Below are positions 55,178 to 63,803 of a stretch of 64,000 bases of DNA, one piece after another. The stretch covers positions 1 to 64,000 of the forward strand of contig NZ_BMYW01000002.1 of the NCBI RefSeq assembly GCF_014652475.1, read 5' to 3'. A model generated the notes under the pieces. That model was not told the origin of the DNA. It ran no database searches and worked only from the letters and a program-made list of their open reading frames with translations. The translations under genes were made by a program, and so were the position numbers. Numbering within the stretch: the stretch's first letter is position 1; each line of letters begins with the position of its first letter. This stretch comes from Vogesella alkaliphila (lineage in GTDB: Bacteria; Pseudomonadota; Gammaproteobacteria; Burkholderiales; Chromobacteriaceae).

Positions 55178-56146
55178 ATGATGAACTTCCCTCGCCGCAC
55201 CGTACTGGCCGCGCTGCTGGCCGCCAGCCTCAGCCCGTTCGCCACTGCCGCCGACATGAAATCGGTCGCCGTCACCGCCATTGTCGATCACCCGGCACTG
55301 GATGCTGCGCGCAAGGGCGTGGAAGACGAACTGAAGGCCGCCGGCTTCGAAGCCGGCAAGCAGATCAAGTACCAATACCAGAGCGCGCAGGGCAACCCGG
55401 CCACCGCCGCGCAGATCGCCCGCAAGTTCATCGGTGACGGTCCGGACGTGATCGTGGCCATCGCCACGCCGAGCGCGCAGGCCGCCGTCGCCGGCACCCG
55501 CAGCATTCCGGTGGTGTTCACCGCGGTGACCGACCCGGTGGCCGCCAAGCTGGTGAAAAGCTGGAAAGCCGGCAACGGCAACGTCACCGGCGTCTCCGAC
55601 ATGCTGAAGCTGTCGTCGCAGGTTGACCTGATCGCCAAGGTGAAGCCGGGCGCCAAGCGCGTCGGCATGGTGTACAGCCCGGGTGAAGTCAACTCGGTGA
55701 TCGTGGCCAAGGAGCTGAAGGCCGAGCTGGCCAAGCGCGGCATGACCCTGGTGGAAGCCCCGGCGGCGCGCACCGTGGACGTGGCCCCGGCCGCCAAGAG
55801 CCTGATCGGCAAGGTGGACGTGATCTACACCAGCACCGACAACAACGTGGTGTCGACCTACGAGTCGCTGGTCGGCGTGGCACAGCAGGCCAAGATCCCG
55901 CTGGTGGCCGCCGATACCGATTCGGTGAAGCGCGGCGCCACCGCGGCGCTGGGCCAGAACTACTACGACATCGGCCGCCAGACCGGCAAGCTGGTGGTGC
56001 GCATCCTGAAGGGCGAGAAAGCCGCCGCCATCGCGCCGCAGGTCGGCGAGAAGCTGTCGCTGACGCTGAACCAGGGCGCCGCGCAGAAACAGGGCGTCAC
56101 CCTGTCCCCGGCCCTGCTGAAGGAAGCCAAGGAAATCATCAAGTAA
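55178..56146 (+). CDS. ABC importer substrate-binding protein, TrpX family
   Basis: A 322-residue periplasmic protein with signal peptide MMNFPRRTVLAALLAASLSP (cleavage near ATAAD) and the ABC-sub-bind fold: KSVAVTAIVDHPALDAARKG, DVIVAIATPSAQAAV, and GKVDVIYTSTDNNVVSTYES. Family members bind aromatic amino acids, best known for TrpX of streptococci. AAAGG precedes two adjacent ATGs (55178, 55181). First gene of an importer operon with a permease and an ATPase. Confidence 0.88.
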   Translation: MMNFPRRTVLAALLAASLSPFATAADMKSVAVTAIVDHPALDAARKGVEDELKAAGFEAGKQIKYQYQSAQGNPATAAQIARKFIGDGPDVIVAIATPSAQAAVAGTRSIPVVFTAVTDPVAAKLVKSWKAGNGNVTGVSDMLKLSSQVDLIAKVKPGAKRVGMVYSPGEVNSVIVAKELKAELAKRGMTLVEAPAARTVDVAPAAKSLIGKVDVIYTSTDNNVVSTYESLVGVAQQAKIPLVAADTDSVKRGATAALGQNYYDIGRQTGKLVVRILKGEKAAAIAPQVGEKLSLTLNQGAAQKQGVTLSPALLKEAKEIIK

Positions 56147-56152
56147 TGCCAA

Positions 56153-56184
56153 CGTTGGCCGCAGCCACCGTTGCGGCCAACCTT
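56153..56184. repeat. Inverted pair of the dispersed repeat inside the importer operon
   Basis: GTTGGCCGCA (56154-56163) pairs with 56172-56181; the right copy is a full 14-mer, the left has one mismatch. It lies seven bases after the binding-protein stop and 70 before the permease start, with no T-run, so it may let the binding protein be made in excess. Confidence 0.85.
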
Positions 56185-56254
56185 GTTCACCCCGCGCTCC
56201 GCGATGCCCGATTACCGATTGGCGCACAGGAGCGCTTGTTATTGCAGGTAAGCC

Positions 56255-57154
56255 ATGACCCCTATCGCGTTGATGGGTGCCCTGGAAATCGGTCTGATCT
56301 TTGCGCTGGTGGCGCTGGGCGTGCTGATTTCCTTCCGCATCCTTGATTTCCCCGACCTCACCGCCGACGGCAGCTTCCCGCTGGGCGGCGCCGTCGCCGC
56401 CACCCTGATCGCCGGCGGCCACGACCCGTGGCTGGCCTGCGGCTTCGGCGCGCTGGCCGGCGCCGTCTCCGGCCTGGTCACCGCCTGGCTGCACGTGCGC
56501 CTCAACATCCTGCAGCTGCTGGCCAGCATCCTGGTGATGATCGCGCTGTACTCGATCAACCTGCGCATCATGGGCGCGCCCAATATGCCGCTGATCGGCT
56601 CGCCGACGGTGTTTGCCCCGTTCATCGGCGAGGCGCTGGAAAACAGCTGGCTGGTACAGCCGGCGGTGCTGGCGGTGATCATCGTCGCAGCCAAGATCGC
56701 GCTGGACCTGTTCTTTGCATCGCAGACCGGCCTCGCGATGCGCGCCACCGGCGCCAACCCGCGCATGGCACGCGCCCAGGGCGTGGCCACCGAGCGCATG
56801 GTGCTGGCCGGCATGGCGCTGTCCAATGCGCTGATCGCGCTGGCCGGCGCGCTGTACGTGCAGACCCAGGGTGGCGCCGACGTGTCGATGGGCGTCGGCA
56901 CCATCGTGGTGGGGTTGGCCGCGGTGATCATCGGCGAAACCCTGCTGCCGTCGCGCAAGCTGTGGGTGATCACGCTGGCCACCATCATCGGCGCCCTGCT
57001 CTACCGCCTGCTGATCGCGGTGGCGCTGAACGCCGACTTCATCGGCCTGCAGGCGCAGGACCTGAACCTGATCACCGCGCTGCTGGTGGGTGGCGCGCTG
57101 GTGCTGCCGCAACTGAAAGCCAAACTGCGCCGCAAAGGAGGTAAAGCATCATGA
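56255..57154 (+). CDS. ABC importer permease, TrpY family
   Basis: A 299-residue permease of the BPD-transp-2/ABC-type family with about nine helices. ISFRILDFPDLTADGSFPLG near the start and LVGGALVLPQLKAKLRR at the end are typical of the TrpY-type subfamily. It overlaps the ATPase gene by four bases. An imperfect repeat (one mismatch) is at 56913-56923. Confidence 0.88.
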   Translation: MTPIALMGALEIGLIFALVALGVLISFRILDFPDLTADGSFPLGGAVAATLIAGGHDPWLACGFGALAGAVSGLVTAWLHVRLNILQLLASILVMIALYSINLRIMGAPNMPLIGSPTVFAPFIGEALENSWLVQPAVLAVIIVAAKIALDLFFASQTGLAMRATGANPRMARAQGVATERMVLAGMALSNALIALAGALYVQTQGGADVSMGVGTIVVGLAAVIIGETLLPSRKLWVITLATIIGALLYRLLIAVALNADFIGLQAQDLNLITALLVGGALVLPQLKAKLRRKGGKAS

Positions 57155-57945
57155 TGCGCGCCGAACAGCTGTTCAAGACCTTCAACCCCGGCACCCCGAT
57201 CGAGAATCCGGTGCTGCGCGGCCTGTCGTTGACCATCGAGTCCGGCCAGTTCGTGACCGTGATCGGCAGCAACGGCGCCGGCAAATCCACGCTGCTGAAC
57301 GCGATCTCCGGCGACCTGTTCGTCGACAGCGGCAGCCTGCACATCGACGAGCAGGACGTCACCCGCGTACCGGCCTGGCAACGCGCCGGCATGGTGGCGC
57401 GCGTGTTCCAGGACCCGATGGCCGGCACCTGCGAAGGGCTCAGCATCGAGGAAAACATGGCGCTGGCCTGGCACCGCGGCCGTAGCCGCGGCTTTGGCCG
57501 TGCCATCCGCGCCGAGCAGCGCGAGCTGTTCCGCGACAAGCTGGCGATGCTGAAGCTGGGGCTGGAAAACCGTCTCGCCGACCGCATCGACCTGCTCTCC
57601 GGCGGCCAGCGCCAGGCGGTCAGCCTGCTGATGGCCTCGCTGCAGCCGTCTCGCATCCTGCTGCTGGACGAGCACACCGCGGCGCTGGACCCGAAAACCG
57701 CCGCCTTCGTGCTGGAGCTGACCGACCGCATCGTGCAGGAGAACAAGCTCACCGCGATGATGGTCACCCACTCCATGCGCCAGGCGCTGGATCACGGCCA
57801 CCGCACGGTGATGCTGCACCAGGGCCGCGTGGTGCTGGATGTCAGCGGCGACGAGCGCAAGCAGATGCAGGTCAGCGACCTGCTGGCGATGTTCGAGAAG
57901 ACCCGCGGCGAACAGATCGACGACGACGCGCTGCTGCTGGGCTGA
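57151..57945 (+). CDS. ABC importer ATPase, TrpZ family
   Basis: A 264-residue ATPase with Walker A GSNGAGKST (about residues 41-49), signature LSGGQRQAVSLLMA and Walker B ILLLDEHTAALD; the latter has His where most ABC proteins have Pro, a known trait of this subfamily. GGAGG precedes the ATG. Last gene of the importer operon, followed by a terminator. Confidence 0.9.
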   Translation: MMRAEQLFKTFNPGTPIENPVLRGLSLTIESGQFVTVIGSNGAGKSTLLNAISGDLFVDSGSLHIDEQDVTRVPAWQRAGMVARVFQDPMAGTCEGLSIEENMALAWHRGRSRGFGRAIRAEQRELFRDKLAMLKLGLENRLADRIDLLSGGQRQAVSLLMASLQPSRILLLDEHTAALDPKTAAFVLELTDRIVQENKLTAMMVTHSMRQALDHGHRTVMLHQGRVVLDVSGDERKQMQVSDLLAMFEKTRGEQIDDDALLLG

Positions 57946-57965
57946 GACCGGCGCGCACTCCCGAC

Positions 57966-57991
57966 AGCACGGCCCCCGGGCCGTGCTTTTT
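57966..57991 (+). terminator. Intrinsic terminator after the importer operon
   Basis: AGCACGGCCC pairs with 57978-57987 around a two-base loop, followed by TTTT. Confidence 0.88.
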
Positions 57992-57997
57992 CATCAC

Positions 57998-58011
57998 AAG
58001 GTTGGCCGCAA
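57998..58011 (+). repeat. Single copy of the dispersed repeat
   Basis: A full AAGGTTGGCCGCAA directly after the intrinsic terminator of the importer operon. Termination is already provided by the preceding hairpin. Confidence 0.85.
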
Positions 58012-58115
58012 AGCAGGCGCCGGCACCACATCCGGATGCCATAATGAGCCGGTACGATTGCAACCATCACGCATCGCCACAGTCACAGCGCTGTTTTCAC
58101 CGCGAAAGGCCCATC

Positions 58116-58823
58116 ATGTCCCTGTTCCTGCGTTCTTCCCGTCCCTTGCTGCTCGGCGTCACCCTGCTGCTGAGCCAGCTGGCACCGGCCCAGGCGGCCG
58201 AGCCCGCCACCGTCCTCCACCTCAGCGCCAGCGCCCAGCGCGAGCTGCCGAATGACCAGCTGAATGCGACGCTCTACATCCAGGAGCGGCAGCCACAGGC
58301 GGCACAGCTGGCGGACAAGCTGAACCGCGCCCTCAACCGCGCCAAGGCCGACGCCGCCGGCTACCCGAAGGTGACCATCAGCAGCGGCAACTACAACAGC
58401 TGGCCCAGCTACGACAAGAACGGCAAGATCAACGGCTGGCAAGGCCGCGCCGACATCCGCCTGCACAGCCGCGACTTTGCCGCCGCTGCCGAGCTGATCG
58501 CCCAGCTGCAGAAATACATGCTGCTGGAGGGCGTGCAGTTCAGCGTCGCCGACAGCACGCGCAAGGCCACCGAGCAGACGCTGATTCCGGAGGCGATTGC
58601 CCTGCTGCAGCACCAGGCCACCGCCGCCGGCAAGGCACTGGGCAAGCCGCAACAGCAGGTGCGCGAGCTGACCATAGGCGAAAGCCAGCCGAACATGCCG
58701 CCGCTGCTGATGCGCGCCAAGGCAATGACGGCCGATGCCGCAGCCGAGGTGACCACGCCGGAATGGCAACCGGGTAAAAGCACCATCCAGCTCAATGTCA
58801 GCGGTCGCATCGAGCTGCAATAA
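58116..58823 (+). CDS. SIMPL domain (DUF541) periplasmic protein
   Basis: A 235-residue exported protein: signal peptide LLLGVTLLLSQLAPAQA (cleavage near residue 26), then the SIMPL domain with HLSASAQRELPNDQLNATL, SGNYNSWPSYDKNG and a C-terminal VSGRIEL strand. The family is linked to oxidative stress in a few cases but mostly uncharacterised. Stand-alone gene between an ABC operon and a GST gene. Confidence 0.85.
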   Translation: MSLFLRSSRPLLLGVTLLLSQLAPAQAAEPATVLHLSASAQRELPNDQLNATLYIQERQPQAAQLADKLNRALNRAKADAAGYPKVTISSGNYNSWPSYDKNGKINGWQGRADIRLHSRDFAAAAELIAQLQKYMLLEGVQFSVADSTRKATEQTLIPEAIALLQHQATAAGKALGKPQQQVRELTIGESQPNMPPLLMRAKAMTADAAAEVTTPEWQPGKSTIQLNVSGRIELQ

Positions 58824-58928
58824 GGCGATGCGCGGCAACGGCGAGATTGACGCTCATCCCGCCGTTGCTGATACTGCGCTTACAATATCGCACTCCCGCG
58901 ACACAAGCCGCCAAGCACACACACCATC

Positions 58929-59537
58929 ATGAAACTGATTGCCTCACTGACCAGCCCGTTTGCCCGCAAGGTGCGCGTGGTGCTGGCCGAGAAAAAGATC
59001 GACTGCCCGCTGGAACTGGACATGCCCTGGGAGGCCGGCAGCCGGGTCCCCGAGTTCAACCCGCTGGGCAAGGTGCCGGTCTTGCTGCTGGACGACGGCA
59101 GCACGCTGTTTGATTCCCGCGTCATCGTCGAGTACCTGGACAGTATTTCCCCGGTGGCACGGCTGTTCCCGCAGGAACGCCGCCAGCTGATCGAAGCCCG
59201 CCGCTGGGAGGCTTTGGCCGATGGCATCTGCGATGCCGCCGCCAATATCGTGATCGAGCAACGCCGCCCGCCGGCACTGCAAAGCGCCGACTGGATCAAC
59301 CGCCAGCACGACAAGATCATCCGCGGCCTGGCCGCCCTCGCGCACGACCTCGGCGAGCGCCACTGGTGCTGCGCCGACAGCTACGGCATTGCCGACATCA
59401 GCGTCGGTTGCTGCCTGGGCTACCTCGACTTCCGCTTTGCCGACTTCGACTGGCGCACGCTACATCCGAATTTGGCCAGCCTGGCGCTACGCCTGCAGCA
59501 GCGCAGCAGCTTCAGCGACACGCTGCCGCCGGCGTAA
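58929..59537 (+). CDS. Glutathione S-transferase
   Basis: A 202-residue GST. The N-terminal thioredoxin-like domain has SLTSPFARKVRVVLAEK, FNPLGKVPVLLLDDG with the cis-proline, and FDSRVIVEYLD with the glutathione gamma-glutamyl site; the C-terminal helical domain ends normally. The active-site residue is Ser9 or a neighbour (TSPFARK). Substrate unknown. Confidence 0.9.
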   Translation: MKLIASLTSPFARKVRVVLAEKKIDCPLELDMPWEAGSRVPEFNPLGKVPVLLLDDGSTLFDSRVIVEYLDSISPVARLFPQERRQLIEARRWEALADGICDAAANIVIEQRRPPALQSADWINRQHDKIIRGLAALAHDLGERHWCCADSYGIADISVGCCLGYLDFRFADFDWRTLHPNLASLALRLQQRSSFSDTLPPA

Positions 59538-59632
59538 ACGGCTTGTGCCAGACAGCATGGCAATTCGGCCAATACGGACTAAGCTTATATCAGGCATGCG
59601 CTGTCGCCTGTTATCCAGCAAGGAGAATCATC

Positions 59633-59824
59633 ATGCGGTTGGAACAAATGAAACGCATCGCGGACATGATCGGCCTGAAGAAAAAGTCCCGTGAAGCAGT
59701 CTGCCTGATGGAGATCGACGGCATGACCGGTTATGCCGCCTCGCGCCAACTCGATATCAGTCTCTCTACCGTTTCACGCGCGCATGCGCGCTTTCGCAGT
59801 GCAATGAAGCAGCTATCCAGCTAA
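59633..59824 (+). CDS. Small HTH protein, TrfB/KorA-like
   Basis: A 63-residue basic protein. EAVCLMEIDGMTGYAASRQL with DISLSTVSRAHARFRSAM fits the helix-turn-helix of the TrfB/KorA family, which is best known from IncP plasmid repressors; here only the HTH is present and the dimerisation tail is missing. A strong AAGGAG lies seven bases before the ATG at 59633, which settles the start. Stand-alone gene between a GST gene and infA. No plasmid genes are nearby. Confidence 0.65.
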   Translation: MRLEQMKRIADMIGLKKKSREAVCLMEIDGMTGYAASRQLDISLSTVSRAHARFRSAMKQLSS

Positions 59825-59839
59825 AGCCAGCCCGTCAAA

Positions 59840-59876
59840 AGCGGCCGGATGCCCGCGCGGTATCCGCCTGCTTTTT
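59840..59876 (+). terminator. Possible terminator after the HTH gene
   Basis: An imperfect stem (AGCGG and GGAT in the left arm with ATCC and GCT in the right) is followed by TTTTT at 59872-59876. Confidence 0.5.
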
Positions 59877-59927
59877 ATCTGGCCTGCGATCGCTGACTGG
59901 GGCTCGTCGTCCCGTGGCACGAAAAAA

Positions 59928-59956
59928 CTGACAAATCATGGATTTAGCGGTATAGT
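59928..59956 (+). promoter_or_regulatory. Sigma-70 promoter of infA
   Basis: CTGACA, a 17-base spacer and TATAGT. Predicted start near 59963, leaving an untranslated leader of about 180 bases before infA. The leader fills most of the 321-base gap 59825-60145 and is rich in C and T. Confidence 0.75.
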
Positions 59957-60066
59957 ACGGTTTGTTTCCGTCTTGCTGGCACTGTTCTCGTACTGCTGCC
60001 GTCTGTTTTTGCCTGCCCTGCCCTACCTCGCAGGCGACACTCCCCAACACGGTTTCACATTTCTTT

Positions 60067-60091
60067 CCCGTTCATGCCGCTTATGAACGGG
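60067..60091 (+). promoter_or_regulatory. Hairpin in the infA leader
   Basis: CCCGTTCAT (60067-60075) pairs perfectly with ATGAACGGG (60083-60091) around a seven-base loop, 55 bases before the start codon. A long structured leader is known for cold-inducible infA; its role here is unproven. Confidence 0.5.
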
Positions 60092-60145
60092 CCTTGGTGC
60101 ATGGTCTGACGACCGGGCACGGAACCAGCTACCCGAAAGAATACA

Positions 60146-60403
60146 ATGTCTAAAGAAGATATGATCGAACTGCAAGGTGTCGTTACCGAAATGCTGCCTG
60201 AATCGCGCTTTCGTGTATTGCTGGACAACGGCGTGGAAATCCTCGCCTACGGCTCCGGCAAAATGCGCATGCACCGCATCCGCGTGCTGATGGGCGACCG
60301 CGTCACCGTAGAAATGTCACCGTATGATTTGAGCAAGGGACGGATCAACTTCCGCCACCCGACAGCGCGCCCGGAAGGTGCACCACAGCACTTCCGCCGC
60401 TGA
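60146..60403 (+). CDS. infA: Translation initiation factor IF-1 (long paralogue)
   Basis: An 85-residue S1/OB-fold protein: [40 protein letters not shown] and [18 protein letters not shown] are clear IF-1 signatures. Ordinary IF-1 has about 72 residues; here a tail, [15 protein letters not shown], follows. Beta-proteobacteria often carry such a second infA away from the ribosomal operon, which I infer is the case here. Start ATG at 60146. Confidence 0.92.
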   Translation: MSKEDMIELQGVVTEMLPESRFRVLLDNGVEILAYGSGKMRMHRIRVLMGDRVTVEMSPYDLSKGRINFRHPTARPEGAPQHFRR

Positions 60404-60428
60404 TATTGAGAATTGAACAAGGAATTTA

Positions 60429-60611
60429 ATGAAAATCCAGGAATTGCAACCAGGTGATCGCATCACCGAACAACGTCTTGACCACACCGTCGCCTACGAA
60501 GTCATCGCCATCCGCCAGGTTGGCCGCCGTTTCATGGTGACCTTCAACTCGGCACTGGGATTGTCCAGTGCACACTATCAGGGCGATGCCTACATCGCCG
60601 CGGCCCGCTAA
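60429..60611 (+). CDS. Small conserved-looking protein after infA
   Basis: A 60-residue protein, MKIQELQPGDRITEQRLDHT at the start, with the beta-strand pattern of a small SH3- or OB-like domain. AAGGAA precedes the ATG and it lies 25 bases after infA, so it is probably co-transcribed. Function unknown. An imperfect repeat core (60518-60528) lies inside, read as QVGRR. Confidence 0.6.
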   Translation: MKIQELQPGDRITEQRLDHTVAYEVIAIRQVGRRFMVTFNSALGLSSAHYQGDAYIAAAR

Positions 60612-60667
60612 GCGCGCCGACTGCCACACCCTGCCAGCGCAGCCCCACTACCGGACGGCACCCCAAT

Positions 60668-60702
60668 AAAAAAACCGCCCTGCCAACGGGCAGGACGGTT
60701 CG
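60668..60702 (-). terminator. Terminator of htpG
   Basis: AACCGCCCTGCC pairs, with one bulge, with 60689-60700; the minus strand runs into seven T. It also ends the infA transcript from the other side. Confidence 0.88.
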
Positions 60703-60717
60703 TAAGGGGCAAGCCAC

Positions 60718-60738
60718 TGCGGCCAAGGTTGGCCGCAA
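60718..60738. repeat. Overlapping palindromic pair of the dispersed repeat
   Basis: TGCGGCCAAGGTTGGCCGCA (60718-60737), the same fused arrangement as at 25751, ten bases beyond the htpG stop and before its intrinsic terminator. Confidence 0.85.
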
Positions 60739-60747
60739 TGCGCCGGA

Positions 60748-62652
60748 TCAGACAGACAATTCCAGCATCAGCTTGTTGATCCGCTTCACGAAGGTGGCCG
60801 GGTCTTCCAGCTTGCCGCCTTCCGCCAGCAATGCCTGATCGTACAGCACGTGCGCCAGGTCTTCGCGGCGGCTGTCGTCGCTTTCTGCGGCCAGACGCTT
60901 GACCAGCACGTGTTCCGGGTTGATCTCCAGTGTCGGCTTGCTGCCTTCCGGCACCGGCTGGCCGGCGGCCTTGAGCATGCGCTCCAGGTGCGCGCTCATC
61001 TCGTGCTCGCCCACCACCAGGCAGGCCGGGCTGTCGGTCAGGCGTGCGGTGGCACGCACGTCCTTCACCCGCTCGCCCAGCGCCTTCTGCACCAGCTCCA
61101 CCACCGGCTTGGCGGCTTCTTCCACCTGCTTCTGCGCTTCCTTGTCAGCCTCGTCTTCCAGCGCACCCAGATCCAGTGCGCCCTTGGCGACAGATTGCAG
61201 CTGCTTGCCGTCGAACTCGGTCAGCGAGCCGGTCACCCACTCGTCGACGCGGTCGGTCAGCAGCAGCACTTCCACGCCCTTTTTCTTGAACACTTCCAGA
61301 TGTGGGCTGTTGCGCGCAGCGGACAGGGTATCTGCAGTGATGAAGTAGATCTTGTCCTGGCCTTCCTTCATGCGGGAGGCGTAGTCGGCCAGCGACACGT
61401 CCGGCACGTCGCCTTCAGAAGTGGTGGACACGAAGCGCAGCAGCTTGGCGATGCGCTCCTTGTTGGCAAAGTCCTCGCCCACGCCCTCTTTCAGCACCTG
61501 GCCGAATTCCTTCCAGAAGGCGGCGTACTTGTCCTTGTCGTTGGCGGCCAGGTCATCCAGCAGGCCCAGCACCTTCTTCACGCAACCGGCGCGGATGGCG
61601 TCGATGTCCTTGGACTCCTGCAGGATCTCGCGCGACACGTTCAGCGGCAGGTCGTTGCTGTCGATCACGCCGCGCACGAAGCGCAGGTACTGCGGCATCA
61701 GCTTGTTGCTGTCTTCCATGATGAACACGCGACGCACGTACAGCTTCACGCCCTGCTTGCGCTCGCGGTCCCACATGTCGAACGGCGCGCGCGACGGGAT
61801 GTACAGCAGCTCGGTGTACTCCTGGCGGCCTTCGACGCGGGCGTGGCTCCAGGCCAGCGGCTCGGTGAAGTCGTGCGCCACGTGCTTGTAGAATTCCTGG
61901 TACTGCTCGTCGCTGATGTCGTTCTTGCTGCGGGTCCACAGCGCGGAGGCCTCGTTCACCACTTCGAAATCGTCGCTGACGATCACTTCGCCGTTCTCGC
62001 CGTAGCTGTTGCCCTTCTTCATCTCGATCGGGATCGAGATGTGGTCGGAGTAGGTGCGCACGATGCGCTTGAGCGACCAGTCGTTGAGGAAGTCCTCGTT
62101 GCCGTCCTTCAGGTGCAGCACGATCTCGGTGCCGCGGCCAACCTTGTCCACCTGCTCCAGGGTGAAGTCGCCCTCGCCGGCCGACTCCCAGCGCACGCCT
62201 TCGCTGGCGGCGCTGCCGGCGCGGCGGGTGGTCAGCGTTACCTTGTCGGCGACGATGAAGGCGGAGTAGAAGCCGACGCCGAACTGGCCGATCAGGTTGG
62301 CGTCCTTCTTGGCGTCGCCGGACAGCTGCTCGAAGAAGGCCTTGGTGCCGGACTTGGCGATGGTACCGATGTTGGCGATCACCTCGTCGCGGCTCATGCC
62401 GATGCCGTTGTCGGCGATGGTGATGGTCTTGGCATCCTTGTCGACGCTGATGCGGATTTTCAGCTCGGGATCATTCTCGAACAGGGCGGCATTGTTCAGC
62501 CCCTCGAAACGCAGCTTGTCGGCCGCATCGCTGGCGTTGGACACCAGCTCACGCAGGAAGATTTCCTTGTTGGAGTACAAGGAATGGATCATCAGTTTCA
62601 GCAGCTGCTTGACTTCGGTCTGAAAACCCAGGGTTTCTTTCTGTGCGCTCAT
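60748..62652 (-). CDS. htpG: Chaperone protein HtpG (Hsp90)
   Basis: A 634-residue Hsp90. [37 protein letters not shown] and the ATP-site [20 protein letters not shown] are at the N-terminus; the middle and C-terminal domains are complete, without the eukaryotic MEEVD. Start at 62652; the ribosome binding site is poor and no sigma-32 promoter was clear to me. An imperfect repeat core is at 62133-62143. Confidence 0.97.
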   Translation of the reverse strand: MSAQKETLGFQTEVKQLLKLMIHSLYSNKEIFLRELVSNASDAADKLRFEGLNNAALFENDPELKIRISVDKDAKTITIADNGIGMSRDEVIANIGTIAKSGTKAFFEQLSGDAKKDANLIGQFGVGFYSAFIVADKVTLTTRRAGSAASEGVRWESAGEGDFTLEQVDKVGRGTEIVLHLKDGNEDFLNDWSLKRIVRTYSDHISIPIEMKKGNSYGENGEVIVSDDFEVVNEASALWTRSKNDISDEQYQEFYKHVAHDFTEPLAWSHARVEGRQEYTELLYIPSRAPFDMWDRERKQGVKLYVRRVFIMEDSNKLMPQYLRFVRGVIDSNDLPLNVSREILQESKDIDAIRAGCVKKVLGLLDDLAANDKDKYAAFWKEFGQVLKEGVGEDFANKERIAKLLRFVSTTSEGDVPDVSLADYASRMKEGQDKIYFITADTLSAARNSPHLEVFKKKGVEVLLLTDRVDEWVTGSLTEFDGKQLQSVAKGALDLGALEDEADKEAQKQVEEAAKPVVELVQKALGERVKDVRATARLTDSPACLVVGEHEMSAHLERMLKAAGQPVPEGSKPTLEINPEHVLVKRLAAESDDSRREDLAHVLYDQALLAEGGKLEDPATFVKRINKLMLELSV

Positions 62653-62746
62653 GGCTATGTCTGAATGAAGAGTTGATAACAGAGGACAAGATGGCGACAG
62701 GCGCAGATTCTTCAAGAGCCGGCGCACGCGACCGGCTGCGGGCATG

Positions 62747-62777
62747 AAAAAACCCGGCACCTGCCGGTAGCCGGGTT
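62747..62777 (-). terminator. Terminator of ispH
   Basis: AACCCGGC pairs with 62770-62777; the minus strand runs into six T. It lies 21 bases beyond the ispH stop. Confidence 0.85.
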
Positions 62778-62797
62778 GCGGAGGGCGGGTGCGCGTA

Positions 62798-63748
62798 TCA
62801 GGCGCCGGCGCCGTCCTTCTTCTCGCGCAGGCCGGGCGGCAGCGCGAACACGATGCTCTCCTCCACCCCGTTCAGCTCGCTGACGCTGGTGGCGCCAAAC
62901 TGGCGGATCTGCTCGATCACCGCCTGCACCAGCACCTCCGGCGCGCTGGCACCGGCGGTGACGCCGACGCGCTGCTTGCCGTCGAACCATTCCCGCTGCA
63001 GCAGGGTGGCGTTGTCGACCATGTAGGCGGTCACGCCGCGCAAGGCCGCCACTTCGCGCAGGCGGTTGGAGTTGGAGCTGTTCGGCGAGCCGACCACGAT
63101 CACGATGTCGCACTCGTCGGACAGCACCTTCACCGCATCCTGACGATTCTGCGTGGCGTAGCAGATGTCGTCCTTCTTCGGGCTGGTGATCTGCGGGAAG
63201 CGCGCCTTCAGCGCGTTGATGATGTCGCGGGTCTCGTCCACCGACAGCGTGGTCTGGCTGACGTAGGACAGCCGCGACTCGTCCGGCAGCTGCAGCGTGG
63301 CGACGTCGTCGACCGTCTCCACCAGGTACATGCCGTGCTCGACCTGGCCCATGGTGCCCTCCACCTCGGGGTGGCCCTTGTGGCCGATCATGATGATGCT
63401 CATGCCGGCCTGGTGCATGCGCTTGACCTCGACGTGCACCTTGGTCACCAGCGGACAGGTGGCGTCGTACACCGTCAGGCCGCGGGCTTCCGCCTCCTGG
63501 CGCACCGATTGCGGCACGCCATGCGCCGAGTAGATCAGGGTGGCGCCGGGCGGCACGTCCTGCAGCTCCTCGATGAAAATGGCGCCCTTGTCGCGCAGGT
63601 TGTCGACCACGAAACGGTTGTGCACCACCTCGTGGCGGACATAGATCGGGGCGCCGTAGATTTCCAGCGCGCGCTCGACGATGGCGATGGCACGGTCGAC
63701 GCCGGCGCAGAAACCGCGCGGGTTGGCCAGCATGATGGTCTTCGTCAT
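62798..63748 (-). CDS. ispH: 4-hydroxy-3-methylbut-2-enyl diphosphate reductase
   Basis: The last enzyme of the MEP isoprenoid pathway, 316 residues, an Fe-S protein. The three cluster cysteines are Cys14 ([10 protein letters not shown]), Cys98 (DATCPL) and Cys196 ([10 protein letters not shown]); [12 protein letters not shown] carries the substrate histidine. GAAGGA precedes the ATG. lspA lies 55 bases upstream on the same strand, the usual pairing. Confidence 0.97.
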   Translation of the reverse strand: MTKTIMLANPRGFCAGVDRAIAIVERALEIYGAPIYVRHEVVHNRFVVDNLRDKGAIFIEELQDVPPGATLIYSAHGVPQSVRQEAEARGLTVYDATCPLVTKVHVEVKRMHQAGMSIIMIGHKGHPEVEGTMGQVEHGMYLVETVDDVATLQLPDESRLSYVSQTTLSVDETRDIINALKARFPQITSPKKDDICYATQNRQDAVKVLSDECDIVIVVGSPNSSNSNRLREVAALRGVTAYMVDNATLLQREWFDGKQRVGVTAGASAPEVLVQAVIEQIRQFGATSVSELNGVEESIVFALPPGLREKKDGAGA

Positions 63749-63769
63749 CGGGTATCCTTCAGTAGCTAA

Positions 63770-63797
63770 AAGGTTGGCCGCAAGGCTGCGGCCAACG
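63770..63797. repeat. Inverted pair of the dispersed repeat between lspA and ispH
   Basis: GTTGGCCGCA (63773-63782) pairs with 63787-63796 around a four-base loop. The left copy is a full 14-mer; the right has one mismatch. It lies seven bases beyond the lspA stop. Confidence 0.85.
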
Positions 63798-63803
63798 TTG
63801 TCG

